A stretch of DNA of 64,000 nucleotides from Archangium violaceum (GCF_016887565.1 NZ_CP069396.1:5128001-5192000); one strand, 5' to 3'. Shown: positions 55,082-64,000, counted from the first letter of the stretch. The notes: generated by a model from the sequence alone, not told the origin. Numbers and translations are program-made.

Positions 55082-55101
55082 GGTACCAAGGACGGTACCA
55101 A
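55082..55101 (-). repeat. Tandem GGTACCAA pair before integrase 2
   Basis: GGTACCAAGGAC/GGTACCAAGGAG is a 12-base tandem repeat just upstream of the second integrase; its complement TTGGTACC resembles the TTGGGTAC pairs at the other attachment copies. Confidence 0.5.
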
Positions 55102-55112
55102 GGAGCAGCCAG

Positions 55113-55642
55113 ATGCCGCGCTGGACGGGCACCTGGAGGGGCGGTCGGACGTACCAGAAGCGCAACGGGCAGACGGTCTACGTGCTCAGGAAGACCGTGG
55201 ACGGGATGGCCTACCAGCATGTTCTGGATGTCCGCACCGAGGAACTGGCGGAGGCCGAGCTGGCCCTCTTCTTTCGTGACCCGGCCTCCTACCGGCCCCG
55301 GCGGATGCAGCACGATGTTCGCCTCGGGGTGGACAGCATCGCCCGGTACGTGGGGCACCTCCGGACCAGCGGGCACTCCGAGTCCTACATCCAGGACAGC
55401 CGCCGGTACCTGAATGCCTGGGCCACGAGCTTGAAGGGCGCCAACCTCGCGAAGCTGGACCCCAGCGGCGTGAAGGCGACCCTGAACCGGTGGCTGACGG
55501 CGAGGAAGACGCGGATCATCGTCTTCAAGGCGTTCTGCTCCTGGCTCCGGGTCCAGGGCCTCCTGCCCGAGGAGAACGACCCTTCGCGGGCCCTGCGGGT
55601 GCCGGCCAGCCGGCCTGAGTGCGTGCACCGGACCATCGCGAT
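55113..55642 (+). pseudogene. Tyrosine integrase 2, N-terminal half only
   Basis: It begins MPRWTGTWRGGRTYQKRNGQ after AAGGAG and is clearly related to integrase 1 (MPKWSGKWLGGRTY). The arm-binding and core-binding domains are present to RALRVPASRPECV. The catalytic domain is absent: the frame enters the IS21 target site at 55635. Without the IS, the same frame runs into DUF2381 sequence (59313 on), so the integrase had already been fused to that gene. It is inactive as an integrase. Confidence 0.8.
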
Positions 55643-56899
55643 CACCGATTCCGGAGCAAGCCGATCACCGATTCCGGAGCAAGCCGATCACCGATTCCGG
55701 AGCAAGCCGATCGGTGACACGGACGTAGGGATGACGGATGCAGTCCAAGGGGTCATCCCCGGAGTCATGGGAGCGGAGAAGACGCTGGACGTCACATGGA
55801 AGCAGGCTGCCTCCCTCGCAAGGAGGAGGACCTGGCCGCACCGAGGATGTCCATGAGGAAGCTACGAGAGATTCTGAGACTACACCTGGAAATGGGACTG
55901 ACCGGCAGGGCGATAGCGCGCAGCTGCGGACTGTCACCGAGCACGGTGAGCGATTACCTGGGCCGGATAAAGCTGGCGCGGCTGAACTGGCCACTGCCGG
56001 CGGAGCTGGACGATGACGCAGCTCTGGAGCAGCTGCTCTTCCCCGACGAGCACAAGCCGAAGCTCAATCGCCCGGAGCCCGACTTCGCGCGAATCCACGA
56101 GGAGCTTCGGCGCAAGCACGTCACCAAGCAATTGCTGTGGCAGGAGTACCGGGAGCAGCACCCGGATGGCTACCAGTACAGCCAGTTCTGCGAGCACTAC
56201 GCGCGCTGGTGCGCGCAACTGTCGGTGACGATGCGGCAGACGCACCGGGCCGGAGAGAAGGGCTTCGTGGACTTCAGCGGGGATGGGCTCGAGCTGGTGG
56301 TGCCCGAGACGGGGGAGAGGCAGAAGGTGAAGCTCTTCCTCTTCGTGCTGGGCGCCAGCAGCTACACCTACGTGGAGCCGGTGCTGGGGGAGGACCTGGC
56401 CACGTGGGTGGGCTGCCACAGCCGAGCGCTGGAGTACTTTGGCGGCGTGCCTCAGGTGGTGGTGCCCGACAATCTCAAGGCGGCAGTGCAGCGGCCTGAC
56501 CGGTACGAGCCGGAGCTCAACCCCACCTACGCGGAGCTGGCCCGGCACTACGGTTTCGCCGTCATTCCCGCGCGCGTGCGCAAGCCGCGAGACAAGGCGA
56601 AGGTGGAGGCCGCGGTGCTGCTGGCCGAGAGGTGGATTCTGGCCGTGCTGCGCCACCAGCGCTTCAGCACGTTGCAGCAGGTGCGCGAGGCGGTGCGTCC
56701 GTTGCTCGAGAAGCTCAACGAGCGCCCCATGCGCAAGCTGGGCAAGTCGCGGCGGCAGCTCTTCGAGGAGGTGGACCGGCCCGCGCTCAAGCCCCTGCCC
56801 GCGGAGCGCTACGAGCTGGCGTGGTGGAAGAAGGCGCGCGTCAACATCGACTACCACATCGAGGTGGATGAGCACCTCTACAGCGTGCCGTACCAGTTA

Positions 56900-57890
56900 G
56901 AGCTCGTTTCAAAAATGGACCAGGGAGCCTAGGTCATCTGACCTGCCTCCCCGGGATTGTTTCATAAATGAACCGCAGAGGTATCCAGACTTCCCTCTAC
57001 GTACCTGGTGCTCATCCTCGCAAGCATGAGGCGCGAACTGGTCCCGGACGAGCTGTGGGCGAGGGTGGAGCCGCTGCTGCCACGACATCGCCGCAAAGGG
57101 AGAAGAGGTCGTCCATTGCGCGACGATAGGGCGTGCCTGCGGGGCATTATCTTCGTGCTCAGGACGGGCATCGCCTGGAGAGACCTGCCAGCCGAGGTGT
57201 TCGGGTGCAGCGGGGCGACGTGCTGGAGGAGGCTGCGAAAGTGGAGCCGAGCAGGAGTCTTCGAGAAGCTCCAGCGGGTGTTGCTGAACGAGTTGGGGCA
57301 CAAGGGGCTCATTGACTGGAGCCGGGCCTCGTTCGACTCCAGCAGCCTACGGGCGATAAAAGGGGGGCCCAAACAGGCCCGAATCCAACGGACAGAGGAA
57401 AGGCGGGCAGCAAGCACCACCTGGTCGTAGACCGCCGGGGCCTGCCGCTGGCCACCTTGCTGTCGGCCGCCAACGTGCACGACAAGCGCGAGGCGCTGCC
57501 GCTCCTCGACGCCATCCTCCCCATCAAGGGGCCACGAGGCAGGCCACGCAGGCGTCCGGCGAAAGGGCACGGCGACAAGGGGTACGATTATGCCGATACC
57601 CGCCGGGGATTACGGAAGCGCCACATCGTTCCCCGCATCGCCCGCCGAGGCGTGGAGTCGAAGGAGCGTTTGGGACGCCATCGCTGGGTGGTGGAGCGCT
57701 CCCTGGACTGGTTCCACCAGATGAAACGCCTGCGGATTCGCGAAGAGCGGAACCCACAGATGCACCTGGCACTCCTTCGCCTTGGCCACTGCCTCCTTCT
57801 CTATCGCGTGCTTGAGCGCCATTTACGAAATGGCCCTGAATAGGCAGGGCATGTTACCTGACCTCTCAGGTCCATTTTTGAAACGAGCTC
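56900..57890 (+). mobile_element. IS5-family insertion sequence, copy 2
   Basis: Same 991-base element and 22-base perfect ends as copy 1, offset by exactly 13128 bases. The target duplication is TTA (56897-56899 and 57891-57893), again TNA. It disrupts istA near its 3' third. Confidence 0.95.
57008..57843 (+). CDS. IS5-family transposase, copy 2 (two frames)
   Basis: Identical reading to copy 1: frame 1 (57008-57430) and frame 2 (to 57843) meet at AAAAGGGGGGC (57358-57368). The catalytic D, D, E residues lie in SFDSSS, LVVDRRG and WVVERSLDW. A -1 slip gives a 278-residue product. Both copies keep the same two-frame design, so the gene is likely functional. Confidence 0.9.
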
Positions 57891-58479
57891 TTAGTGGGCA
57901 AGCGGGTGGAAGTACGCGCCACCACGGCGTGCGTCGAAGTCTTCCTCGCAGGCCGTCGCGTCGCCAGCCACCCGCGCGCCAGCGGGCCGCGGCCGACGAC
58001 GCTGCCCGAGCACATGCCCAGCTCGCACCGCGCCCATGCGCAGTGGACGCCCTCGCGAATACTCGAGTGGGCGGCCAAGGTGGGCCCCTCGACTGCGGCG
58101 CTGGCCGAGGAGCTGATGCGTCGGCGCAAACATCCCGAGCAGGGGTTCCGCGCCTGCCTGGGCCTCATCCGCTTGAAGGAGAAGTACGGCCCGGAGCGGT
58201 TGGAGCGCGCGTGCGCGCGTGCGCTTCGGCATCGTGCCTGTACCTACGGCAGCGTCGCCGCCATCCTGCGCAACAAGCTGGAAGCCGTGGAGCCGGTGGC
58301 CGAGGAGCGCGCCGCGCTGCCCGTCCACGAGAACATCCGCGGCCCTGACTACTACCACTGAGGTGAGAGTCTTCCTCCCCCTCGGGCAGTCCTCGAGCTC
58401 TCTGCCCCGGGGGAGCGCGGCGTCGCGCGGTGCGCGCCGCCGCGCGCTATCGCCGAGCTCGCTCACACAGAGGAAAGCC

Positions 58480-59238
58480 ATGCTGATGAAACAGACACTG
58501 GAGAAGCTCAAGGCGATGAAGCTGCTGGGGATGGCCAGCTACCTGGAGGGGTGGCTGGACGTGCCTCCCACGCAGGACGTCAGCGCGTCCGAGTTGCTCG
58601 GGCTGCTGGTGGACGCCGAGTGGACGCAGCGAGAGAACCGCAAGCTCTCCCTGCGGTTGAAGAACGCGAAGCTGCGGCAGCCGGCATGCGTGGAGGACAT
58701 CGACTACGCCCACGCCCGAGGGCTGACGAGGGCCCAGGTGGTGGAGCTGGCCTCGTGCCGCTGGGTGGCCGCCCACCAGAACGTCCTGCTCACCGGGCCG
58801 ACGGGAATGGGCAAGAGCTACCTGGCGTGCGCGCTGGGCAACAAGGCGTGCCGCGAAGGCTACACGGTGGTGTACCGCAGGGCCTCCCGGCTCTACGACG
58901 AGCTGGCCCAGGCGCGGGCCGATGGCACCTGGCGCACGGTGCTGCAGCGCTTGTCCAAGGCGCACGTCTTCATCCTCGACGACTTCGGCTTGGAGCCACT
59001 GACGGCCAACGAGCGAAGGGACCTGCTCGAAGTCTTGGAGGACCGGTGTGGAACTGCTTCCACCGTCATCACCTCCCAGCTCGATCCCAAGCAATGGCAC
59101 GCGCTCATCGGTGATGCGACCGTCGCCGACGCCATCCTCGACCGGGTGGTCCACAACGCCCACCGCATCAAGCTGATGGGCGAGTCCATCCGCAAGCAGC
59201 ATGGAAAGTTGACGACCGAGCCGAAGCCGGAGAAGTGA
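58480..59238 (+). CDS. istB: IstB, IS21-family ATPase helper
   Basis: A 252-residue AAA+ protein starting MLMKQTLEKLKAMKLLGM after AGGAAAG. Walker A is GPTGMGKSYLACALG near 107, Walker B HVFILDDFGLEPL near 165, with an arginine-finger region ITSQLDPKQWHALIGD. IstB binds target DNA and activates IstA. It is intact while its IstA partner is broken, so it could only help another copy elsewhere. Confidence 0.95.
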   Translation: MLMKQTLEKLKAMKLLGMASYLEGWLDVPPTQDVSASELLGLLVDAEWTQRENRKLSLRLKNAKLRQPACVEDIDYAHARGLTRAQVVELASCRWVAAHQNVLLTGPTGMGKSYLACALGNKACREGYTVVYRRASRLYDELAQARADGTWRTVLQRLSKAHVFILDDFGLEPLTANERRDLLEVLEDRCGTASTVITSQLDPKQWHALIGDATVADAILDRVVHNAHRIKLMGESIRKQHGKLTTEPKPEK

Positions 59239-59312
59239 GGGGCACCAGCGTCGCTCCGCTCCGATGATCGGCTTCGTCCGGAACAGGTGATCGGCTTCGT
59301 CCGGAACGAGTG

Positions 59313-60104
59313 ATCGCGATGGCCGGAATACGCACCATCACCTTCCGATTCGACTCGTTGCTCCGGCAGGACTCCCTGAACATTCAAGAGCGGGGATGGT
59401 TCGAGGACTGGGCCTTGGGGCAGCAGATGCTCACGCTGGCTCCTCGAGAGAACCTGGCCCCCGGGAAGCGGACCGAAGTGGAAGTGTGCTTCGCGGACGG
59501 TGCCGCGCCCGCGTGCGCCACCTTCGTGCTCGTCGTCCATCCCGGGCTCGGAATGCAGGAGGTGAAGGTGCTGCGGCAGTCGCGCCCCGTGGCGCACTTC
59601 CAGCAAGTCGCCAAGGAGGCTGAGGCTCAGGTCCAGCAGTGCCGTGAGGAGGTGCGGCAGCTCCGCTCCGAGCGCGGCGTGCCGGATGGCTTGACTGGTG
59701 CCGTTGCGTCCGGACTGGTGAATCTTGGAAGGGGTGTTGACGGCAAGGACCTGACCGACGATGCCACCGAGAAGGAGGGAAATACCCTCATCAAGGATCG
59801 CGTCTTCAGCTACCGCTCCAAGGAGCGGGTGGCGGTAGAGGTGTACCTCGCGAACCCGGGCACGACGCCCTGGACGGCGACGGGCGCGGTACTCCGCGGG
59901 CCCAAGGGCGAGGTCCTCAAGCCGCTGCTGCTCTGGCAGCCGGACCCCATCGTTCCGGCCGCGCCAGGAGAGGAGGGCAAGCGAGGGCGCGTCGTGGTGG
60001 AGGTACTGGCCACGGAGAAACAGGCCAGGGGCACCTACACCCTCATCCTCTGGGACGCGACTCGCCAGCGCACCATCACCCTTGGCGAAGTCTCATTTCC
60101 GTAG
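59313..60104 (+). pseudogene. DUF2381 (SitB-like) remnant, N-terminus lost
   Basis: About 263 codons in frame from the IS21 edge to the stop: AGIRTITFRFDSLLRQDSL, the Cys pair ...VCFADGAAPACATF, a coiled region AKEAEAQVQQCREEVRQLRS, and the family tail NPGTTPWTATGAVLRGPKG ending ITLGEVSFP. The signal peptide and first strands are missing, replaced by integrase 2 sequence in the same frame. DUF2381 proteins are secreted accessory partners of myxobacterial lipoprotein toxins. The protein probably cannot be exported. Confidence 0.82.
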
Positions 60105-60345
60105 GAAGCAGAACCACATCATTCCTAGCATCGTCCACGCTGTAGACAGGCGGGCAAGAGGACCCCCGTCACTCGCGATCAGGGTGTACCTGATCGAAAT
60201 CGGCTCGTGGGTGTGCACCCTCGTCGCGGCAATCCTCTGCATCCGGATGATCCGTGCGGTGCAGGTTCGGCTCGAATCCCACCGGAGCGGCCTTTAGACT
60301 CGCTTCGGCGACCGACGCAATAAAGAATGACGCTGGCCGACGTCT

Positions 60346-60801
60346 CTATGCATTGTTCATGGCGGCAACCATCTTCAGTGCATTCCAAAAACCGAAGAAT
60401 GCCGCCCCTGCCTCAAGCTCTAGTTCCACCGTCTCTCCTCTTCGGAGCAGAATCTTCAGTCGATTGAGGGCCAGTTTTCCGTTTGGGCTTGAGGCCAGGG
60501 TTCCGTCGACGTGAGCTGCATCTACCGTCGCGCCTTCAATTTCGCTCCAGGGAAGATGCAGGATGCCGTCAGGTCGCCATGTGATAACCTGCTCAGTAGT
60601 GAGTAGCACCCAATGTTCTGGATCTCGAAAGTGCGAAAGCACCGGGAGTTCCCCGCTCCGAACGGCAGCCACATTGAGCAGACTCGTGCGTACCTCCGCC
60701 GGGAATTCGTCAAAGGGGCGCGTCCACGTTCCTTCGCGCCCTGAGCGATAGAATTTCCGGAGGAGCCTCTGGCGCCTCGCCTCTGCGCTGAGGTCGGTCA
60801 T
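60346..60801 (-). CDS. Probable immunity protein of toxin locus 3
   Basis: A 151-residue product whose ATG overlaps the toxin stop (60798-60801). The middle WVLLTTEQVITWRPDGILHLPWSEIEG (location 65-91) is PH-like/beta-rich, and the end KMVAAMNNA follows a Gly/Phe-rich helix. Lower GC than neighbours. No named family; immunity function is inferred from position. Confidence 0.7.
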   Translation of the reverse strand: MTDLSAEARRQRLLRKFYRSGREGTWTRPFDEFPAEVRTSLLNVAAVRSGELPVLSHFRDPEHWVLLTTEQVITWRPDGILHLPWSEIEGATVDAAHVDGTLASSPNGKLALNRLKILLRRGETVELELEAGAAFFGFWNALKMVAAMNNA

Positions 60802-62366
60802 GGTAGCAGTTCCTTGACTAGCTCAATTGTATCGTTATTGATGCGCCGAAACGCGAACCCGTAACGCTGCGCGATCGCGGGGTTCAAGAAACCCTGATTA
60901 ATCACAGCATGCCCCGTAATACTCAGGCGAGAGGCACCAGCAGCGCGCGCTTCAGCCTCGAAAGCCTCTATCAATTTTTTCAAGGATGAAGCTCCTTTGG
61001 TCTCGGCCTCGATCAAAAGAACATTACGCTGAAATGTTTGTCCAACAAGTCCCTTGTTCCCAAAGATTCGGAAGCCGTTGAGTCTCTCGGGTGGTAGTCG
61101 AGTTGCCTGCTGAAGAAGTTCCTCGGCTGCTGGGCGCATCTGTCCTTGGGATGACTCCGAGGCCCCACTATCTGCCCCACCTGCCTGCTGGATAATGACG
61201 GCCGCCCACGGCCCGCCTTTCAGCACTGTGGCCGCCTTGCCCACTGGCACCACGACGCGCTCCATCACCAGCAAGCCCTCGGCCGACAGCGAGAGCACCG
61301 GCACAGTGGCCTCCAGTCCTCCCACCGCCCGCGTCAGCGCGCCCGTCGTTCCACCAGCCGTGCCAAACGTGACGATGAGGTTGGTCAGCAGCTTGGAGAC
61401 GGCCTTTACCTGCTCGCCGCGCGTCATGTACCGGAAGCGCTCGCGGTACTGGGGCGAGGAGGCAATGAGGGCCGCGACTCCCGCAGGCAGGTGCCGTAGC
61501 GCCGCGATGCTGTCCGACGGGTGGGAGAGAAACTGGCCCATGGCGTGGTACAACTCGACGAAGGCCTCTTCGGCCCCATCTAGCGAACGGCCGATGTAGT
61601 CGGCGTCGTCGTACACCTCGGCCAGCCCGGGTCCTTCCATGACGGGGCTCAGTTGGGCGTCCGCCTCCCGGAAGACCCACCCCTTGACGGTGTAGAAGCG
61701 GCCCAGCTCAAAGGGGCCCGCGCGGAAGGCTTCCTCCTTCCACTCCACGGAGCCCACCTTCTGCTGAGTACGTCCGTTGAGCGTCCACGCGAGGTAGCCA
61801 TCCGGCCGCAGCACGGCCACCGTCTTGAATCGCTCCACACGGCGCAGCAACTCCTCGCGGGACACTTCCCCTCCCTCCAGCACCTCGCGCAACAGGTGGC
61901 AGGCGGCCATGCGCGGCGGAAAGGAGCCCAGCGTCACCGGCTTCTTCATCAGCACCGTCAGCACCCGGGCCGCCTCCTGGGGTGTGAGTGGCGCCCCTCG
62001 CGGGGGCTCGTCGTTGACGTTGTCCAGGCCCGCGAGCAGCAGCAGGTACTCGAAGGCATCCGCCTGCCTGGCCCCGCTGGCCACCGCGCGCACGGCCATC
62101 TCAGCCGGGCTCACCATGGCCACCTCCGTGCTCCGAGCGCGCTCACCCCGACGACGGTGGAGCCGCGCGGGCTCGCTCTGGCCCGTGGACGCGGTTGGGG
62201 AGTCGCCGCGCAGCTCGCCTGCCAATGTGGGGTCGTGCACACCTCGAGGGGTGTGCTTCAGGTGTGCACCGCCTCCCGCTGGAGGCGTCACCGTGGCGCA
62301 GCCCGTAGCCAGCAGGACGCCGCAAAACAGCAAAGCGGCCCGGTTGCGCGCCGTCTCAGCGGGCAT
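60798..62366 (-). CDS. SitA-like lipoprotein toxin 3, novel tail
   Basis: A 522-residue product starting MPAETARNRAALLFCGVLLA with lipobox LLATGC (Cys23). A long helical body contains the hydrophobic segments AAGVAALIASSP and GKAATVLKGGPWAAVIIQQAG. After GGADSGASESSQGQ, a flexible hinge, comes a lower-GC C-terminal module: FRIFGNKGLVGQTFQRNVLL, then a helix EAFEAEARAAGASRLSI and GFLNPAIAQRYGFAFRRI. The last part looks GNAT-like (helix, strand, YGF), but the acetyl-CoA loop is not clear. The 3' end overlaps the immunity gene, and the 5' end overlaps the upstream outer-membrane protein gene by 11 bases. Confidence 0.75.
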   Translation of the reverse strand: MPAETARNRAALLFCGVLLATGCATVTPPAGGGAHLKHTPRGVHDPTLAGELRGDSPTASTGQSEPARLHRRRGERARSTEVAMVSPAEMAVRAVASGARQADAFEYLLLLAGLDNVNDEPPRGAPLTPQEAARVLTVLMKKPVTLGSFPPRMAACHLLREVLEGGEVSREELLRRVERFKTVAVLRPDGYLAWTLNGRTQQKVGSVEWKEEAFRAGPFELGRFYTVKGWVFREADAQLSPVMEGPGLAEVYDDADYIGRSLDGAEEAFVELYHAMGQFLSHPSDSIAALRHLPAGVAALIASSPQYRERFRYMTRGEQVKAVSKLLTNLIVTFGTAGGTTGALTRAVGGLEATVPVLSLSAEGLLVMERVVVPVGKAATVLKGGPWAAVIIQQAGGADSGASESSQGQMRPAAEELLQQATRLPPERLNGFRIFGNKGLVGQTFQRNVLLIEAETKGASSLKKLIEAFEAEARAAGASRLSITGHAVINQGFLNPAIAQRYGFAFRRINNDTIELVKELLP

Positions 62367-63684
62367 GGTCCACCCCCAGGCCAGCGGAAGCGAAGGCGCC
62401 TGGGCGCAGCGTCCCGTCCGGCGCCGCAAACAGCAGCGTGCCGCCCTGGCCCACGGCGTACAGCCACCCGCCGAAGCGCCAGCGCACCTCGCCCGAGTAC
62501 AGGAAGCGCGCCTGCGGCTTGCCCACTCCGGCGGCCAGAGCGTTGACGGCCACCTCCACGCGCCGCTCGGCGAGCTGCACCGCGAGCCGCCCGTCCACGT
62601 CCACGCGCCCCCAGGTAAACGCCTCCGCCCCCAGGGAGAGGTGCAGGTGGCGTTGCCGCAGCCCGCCTAGCCGCACCGCGTCCCACCCCACCACGGCCTC
62701 GCCATACACCGAGAAGCCATTGGGGAAGGGCGCCTCCACGACGGGCAACCCGGAAGGGCCCGCCGCGCGCAAGCGCGCCAGCTCGTAGTCGGGGCCGAAG
62801 AAGCCCTGGCGGAAGCCTCCGCGCTGCCCTCGCACCTCCAGCCGCAGCCGCGCATCCAGCGAGGGTGTCACCGCATCCGCGCCCACGCCAGCCACCGCGC
62901 CCCAGGCACCGCCCACGCCCGGACGCCCACCCCAACCCGCCAGCACGTGCAGCTCGTAGCCTGGGCGCACCAACACCACCGCCGTTCCATCCAGGTGTGC
63001 CAGCATCACCTGGGGCGAGTGGCCTCCGGCCCGCCCCCAGTCGTGTACCGCGGACAGCGCCAGTGTGTAGCGCCCAGGCTGCTCTTGTGGGCCCATGAAG
63101 AGGTGTGCCAGGTCGAGCGCTACCTCCGCGCCGATGAGGCGCGCGCCCAGCACGTCCGAGGAAAACGCCTCCGCGTAGACTGGCCCGAGCGTGCCGGTGA
63201 GAAAGGCTCCAGCCGGGTGGTAGTCCGGATTGGCGCGGTTGGAGTACCGCCGCACCAAGTGCCCGGAAAGGAGGCTGTAGCTGTCAAGAGCGCCAGCCCA
63301 CAACCCCGCCGGGGAAGAGTCCGAGCCCAGCTTGAGGGCTCGTACCAACTGGCCCCAGTCCGAGAGGCTGTCCCAGTCCTCGCGACGCACCAACCCGGCC
63401 CCTGGAGTTCCTCCACCCACCCGCAGGCGTACCGGAGCGCCCAGGTTGACGCCGAGCTCCTCGCCTCCGTCCAGCACCAGCATGGGTGTCAGTTGGGCGT
63501 AGCTCTCCAGCCCTTCCGCCCCGCCGCTCGGCAACAGCGCCAGCCCGGAGGCCTCCACGCGCGTGAGGTAGTGCCATCCTCCCGCCAGGACCGCCGGGAG
63601 CGGTGGCTCCATGGCTCCAGCAGGCGCGTCATCAGGCCGTTCCGCCTGGGAGAGCAGCAGCAGCACCAGCAGTGTAGGCGTCAT
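62356..63684 (-). CDS. Exported outer-membrane-type protein upstream of toxin 3
   Basis: A 442-residue product; the ATG MTPTLLVLLLLSQAERPD has GGAGG at ideal spacing. A short signal peptide precedes a beta-rich Gly/Tyr/Trp body with alternating hydrophobic strands (YTLALSAVHDWG, YELHVLAGWGG, VRWRFGGWLYAVGQGGTLLF), typical of an outer-membrane barrel or lipid-binding beta-clam. No family was recognised. Overlap with the toxin start suggests it is a dedicated partner for export, anchoring or delivery. This is unlike the usual DUF2381 partner. Confidence 0.7.
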   Translation of the reverse strand: MTPTLLVLLLLSQAERPDDAPAGAMEPPLPAVLAGGWHYLTRVEASGLALLPSGGAEGLESYAQLTPMLVLDGGEELGVNLGAPVRLRVGGGTPGAGLVRREDWDSLSDWGQLVRALKLGSDSSPAGLWAGALDSYSLLSGHLVRRYSNRANPDYHPAGAFLTGTLGPVYAEAFSSDVLGARLIGAEVALDLAHLFMGPQEQPGRYTLALSAVHDWGRAGGHSPQVMLAHLDGTAVVLVRPGYELHVLAGWGGRPGVGGAWGAVAGVGADAVTPSLDARLRLEVRGQRGGFRQGFFGPDYELARLRAAGPSGLPVVEAPFPNGFSVYGEAVVGWDAVRLGGLRQRHLHLSLGAEAFTWGRVDVDGRLAVQLAERRVEVAVNALAAGVGKPQARFLYSGEVRWRFGGWLYAVGQGGTLLFAAPDGTLRPGAFASAGLGVDHAR

Positions 63685-63705
63685 GAGGGCCTCCGGTGGA
63701 GACAT

Positions 63706-64000
63706 CCCATGGTACCAGGAGCGTCCTCCTAAACCGGAGAGTCACGACAGAACAGTCAACAAATGACTTGAGGAGTCGGCGTGCCATGCCAACCTCATAG
63801 GCTAGGTGGGGCGGTCCGGCAACCGTCGTCAGACAGCTCCTGTGCGTCCTCCTGGCTTCTGCCTGGGCAACCGCGCCGTTCCGAGGCTTGGCGCTCCGAA
63901 AGGCTGCTGCACGGCGCTAGGCACGCTGGCGCTCCGGCTGTTGCCGTGCATGGGGGTTGCCGAGCAGGTTGGAGGAGGGGGACGTGGGCACGGATGGGCA
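63706..64000. other. Right edge, no recognised gene
   Basis: About 295 bases upstream of the exported-protein gene. It should hold its promoter. No coding frame with convincing composition was found on either strand before the window ends. Confidence 0.4.

Larger units (their letters stand above)
55847..58361 (+). pseudogene. istA: istA transposase interrupted by IS5-family element
   Basis: The 5' part ([20 protein letters not shown], an [20 protein letters not shown], a DDE core with GFVDFSGDG and [11 protein letters not shown]) runs to YSVPYQL at 56899. The 3' part resumes at 57894 as VGKRVEVRATTACVEVFLAG and ends IRGPDYYH. Removing the inserted element and one TTA copy restores a full IstA of about 505 residues. 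The pseudogene is recent, since both halves are otherwise intact. IstA is the strand-transfer enzyme of IS21, so this copy cannot move by itself. Confidence 0.93.
55643..59312 (+). mobile_element. IS21-family element, itself hit by IS5-family copy 2
   Basis: Ends are 5'-CA...TG-3'. Related inverted ends (CACCGATTCCGGAGCAAGCC on the left; the right end complement begins CACTCGTTCCGGACGAAGCC) occur in multiple sub-copies, three on the left and two on the right, as is usual in IS21. The target duplication is ATCGCGAT (55635-55642 and 59313-59320). It encodes istA and istB. Without the 994 bases of nested insertion it is about 2.7 kb. It splits an integrase/DUF2381 chimera. Confidence 0.9.

Noticed and set aside
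55640-55710. Three tandem copies of CCGATTCCGGAGCAAG as a CRISPR or satellite
   Set aside because: They are the multiple terminal sub-repeats of the IS21-family left end, matched by inverted copies at the right end.
60240-60296. tRNA-like 3' end (GGTTCGGCTCGAATCCCACC)
   Set aside because: No matching acceptor 5' strand, D arm or anticodon arm could be found upstream; the T loop has the wrong base at the conserved A.
60082-60297. 71-codon frame with a hydrophobic stretch after the DUF2381 remnant
   Set aside because: It overlaps the remnant in another frame, has no ribosome site and no recognisable similarity.

Overview
The window is high-GC DNA from a delta-proteobacterium, most likely a myxobacterium of the Cystobacterineae (Archangium/Cystobacter-like). 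This is inferred from Ser/Thr kinases with the HRDVSPHN catalytic loop, DUF2381/DUF2380-type lipoprotein families, a large PKS-NRPS and dense tandem operons. No species can be named from sequence alone.

Layout. (1) 1-10.8 kb, plus strand: the end of a STAS/zinc-ribbon Ser/Thr kinase, then a translationally coupled operon of two LanB-like proteins, an unknown protein between them and a glycine-oxidase-like flavoprotein. (2) 10.9-12.8 kb, minus: a polymorphic toxin (SH3b, membrane region, PD-(D/E)XK-like tail) with its probable immunity gene. (3) 12.9-21.4 kb: two Gfo/Idh/MocA oxidoreductases, a TPR-like protein, a DisA-N-like protein, a sterol-desaturase-family hydroxylase with its TetR regulator, a cluster of palindromic repeats and a membrane-associated GTPase. 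(4) 21.5-38.5 kb, minus: a six-gene operon of GTP cyclohydrolase II, a WD40 protein, a RibD-like deaminase-reductase, an FGE-like protein, a 3545-residue FAAL-ACP-KS-AT-KR-ACP-C-A-PCP-TE megasynthase and a PvdE/SyrD-type exporter. The first four genes match the toxBCED set of toxoflavin (azapteridine) biosynthesis, without the ToxA methyltransferase. An azapteridine module joined to a one-extension lipopeptide line is the most novel item here. (5) 38.9-47.3 kb: a kinase-TM-phosphate-binding-OmpA fusion, then a private Hsp70 set (GrpE-like, DnaK-like, a 674-residue partner broken by an IS, and a J-like protein with HPP instead of HPD).

(6) 48.0-63.7 kb is an accessory region. It has three lipoprotein toxin/immunity loci resembling the Sit toxins of Myxococcus, each near a decayed DUF2381 gene. 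It also has two related tyrosine integrases, two copies of a selenocysteine-tRNA 3' fragment acting as attachment-site scars, and nested insertion sequences: an IS5-family element inside an IS21-family element, itself inside an integrase/DUF2381 chimera. The same IS5-family element interrupts the Hsp70 operon.

Genes appear to work in coupled operons; many neighbours overlap by ATGA or GTGA. The toxin loci look modular: two share a near-identical 5' block and differ in their C-terminal domains and immunity genes. Functional calls rest on motifs read by eye. No database search or structure prediction was run.
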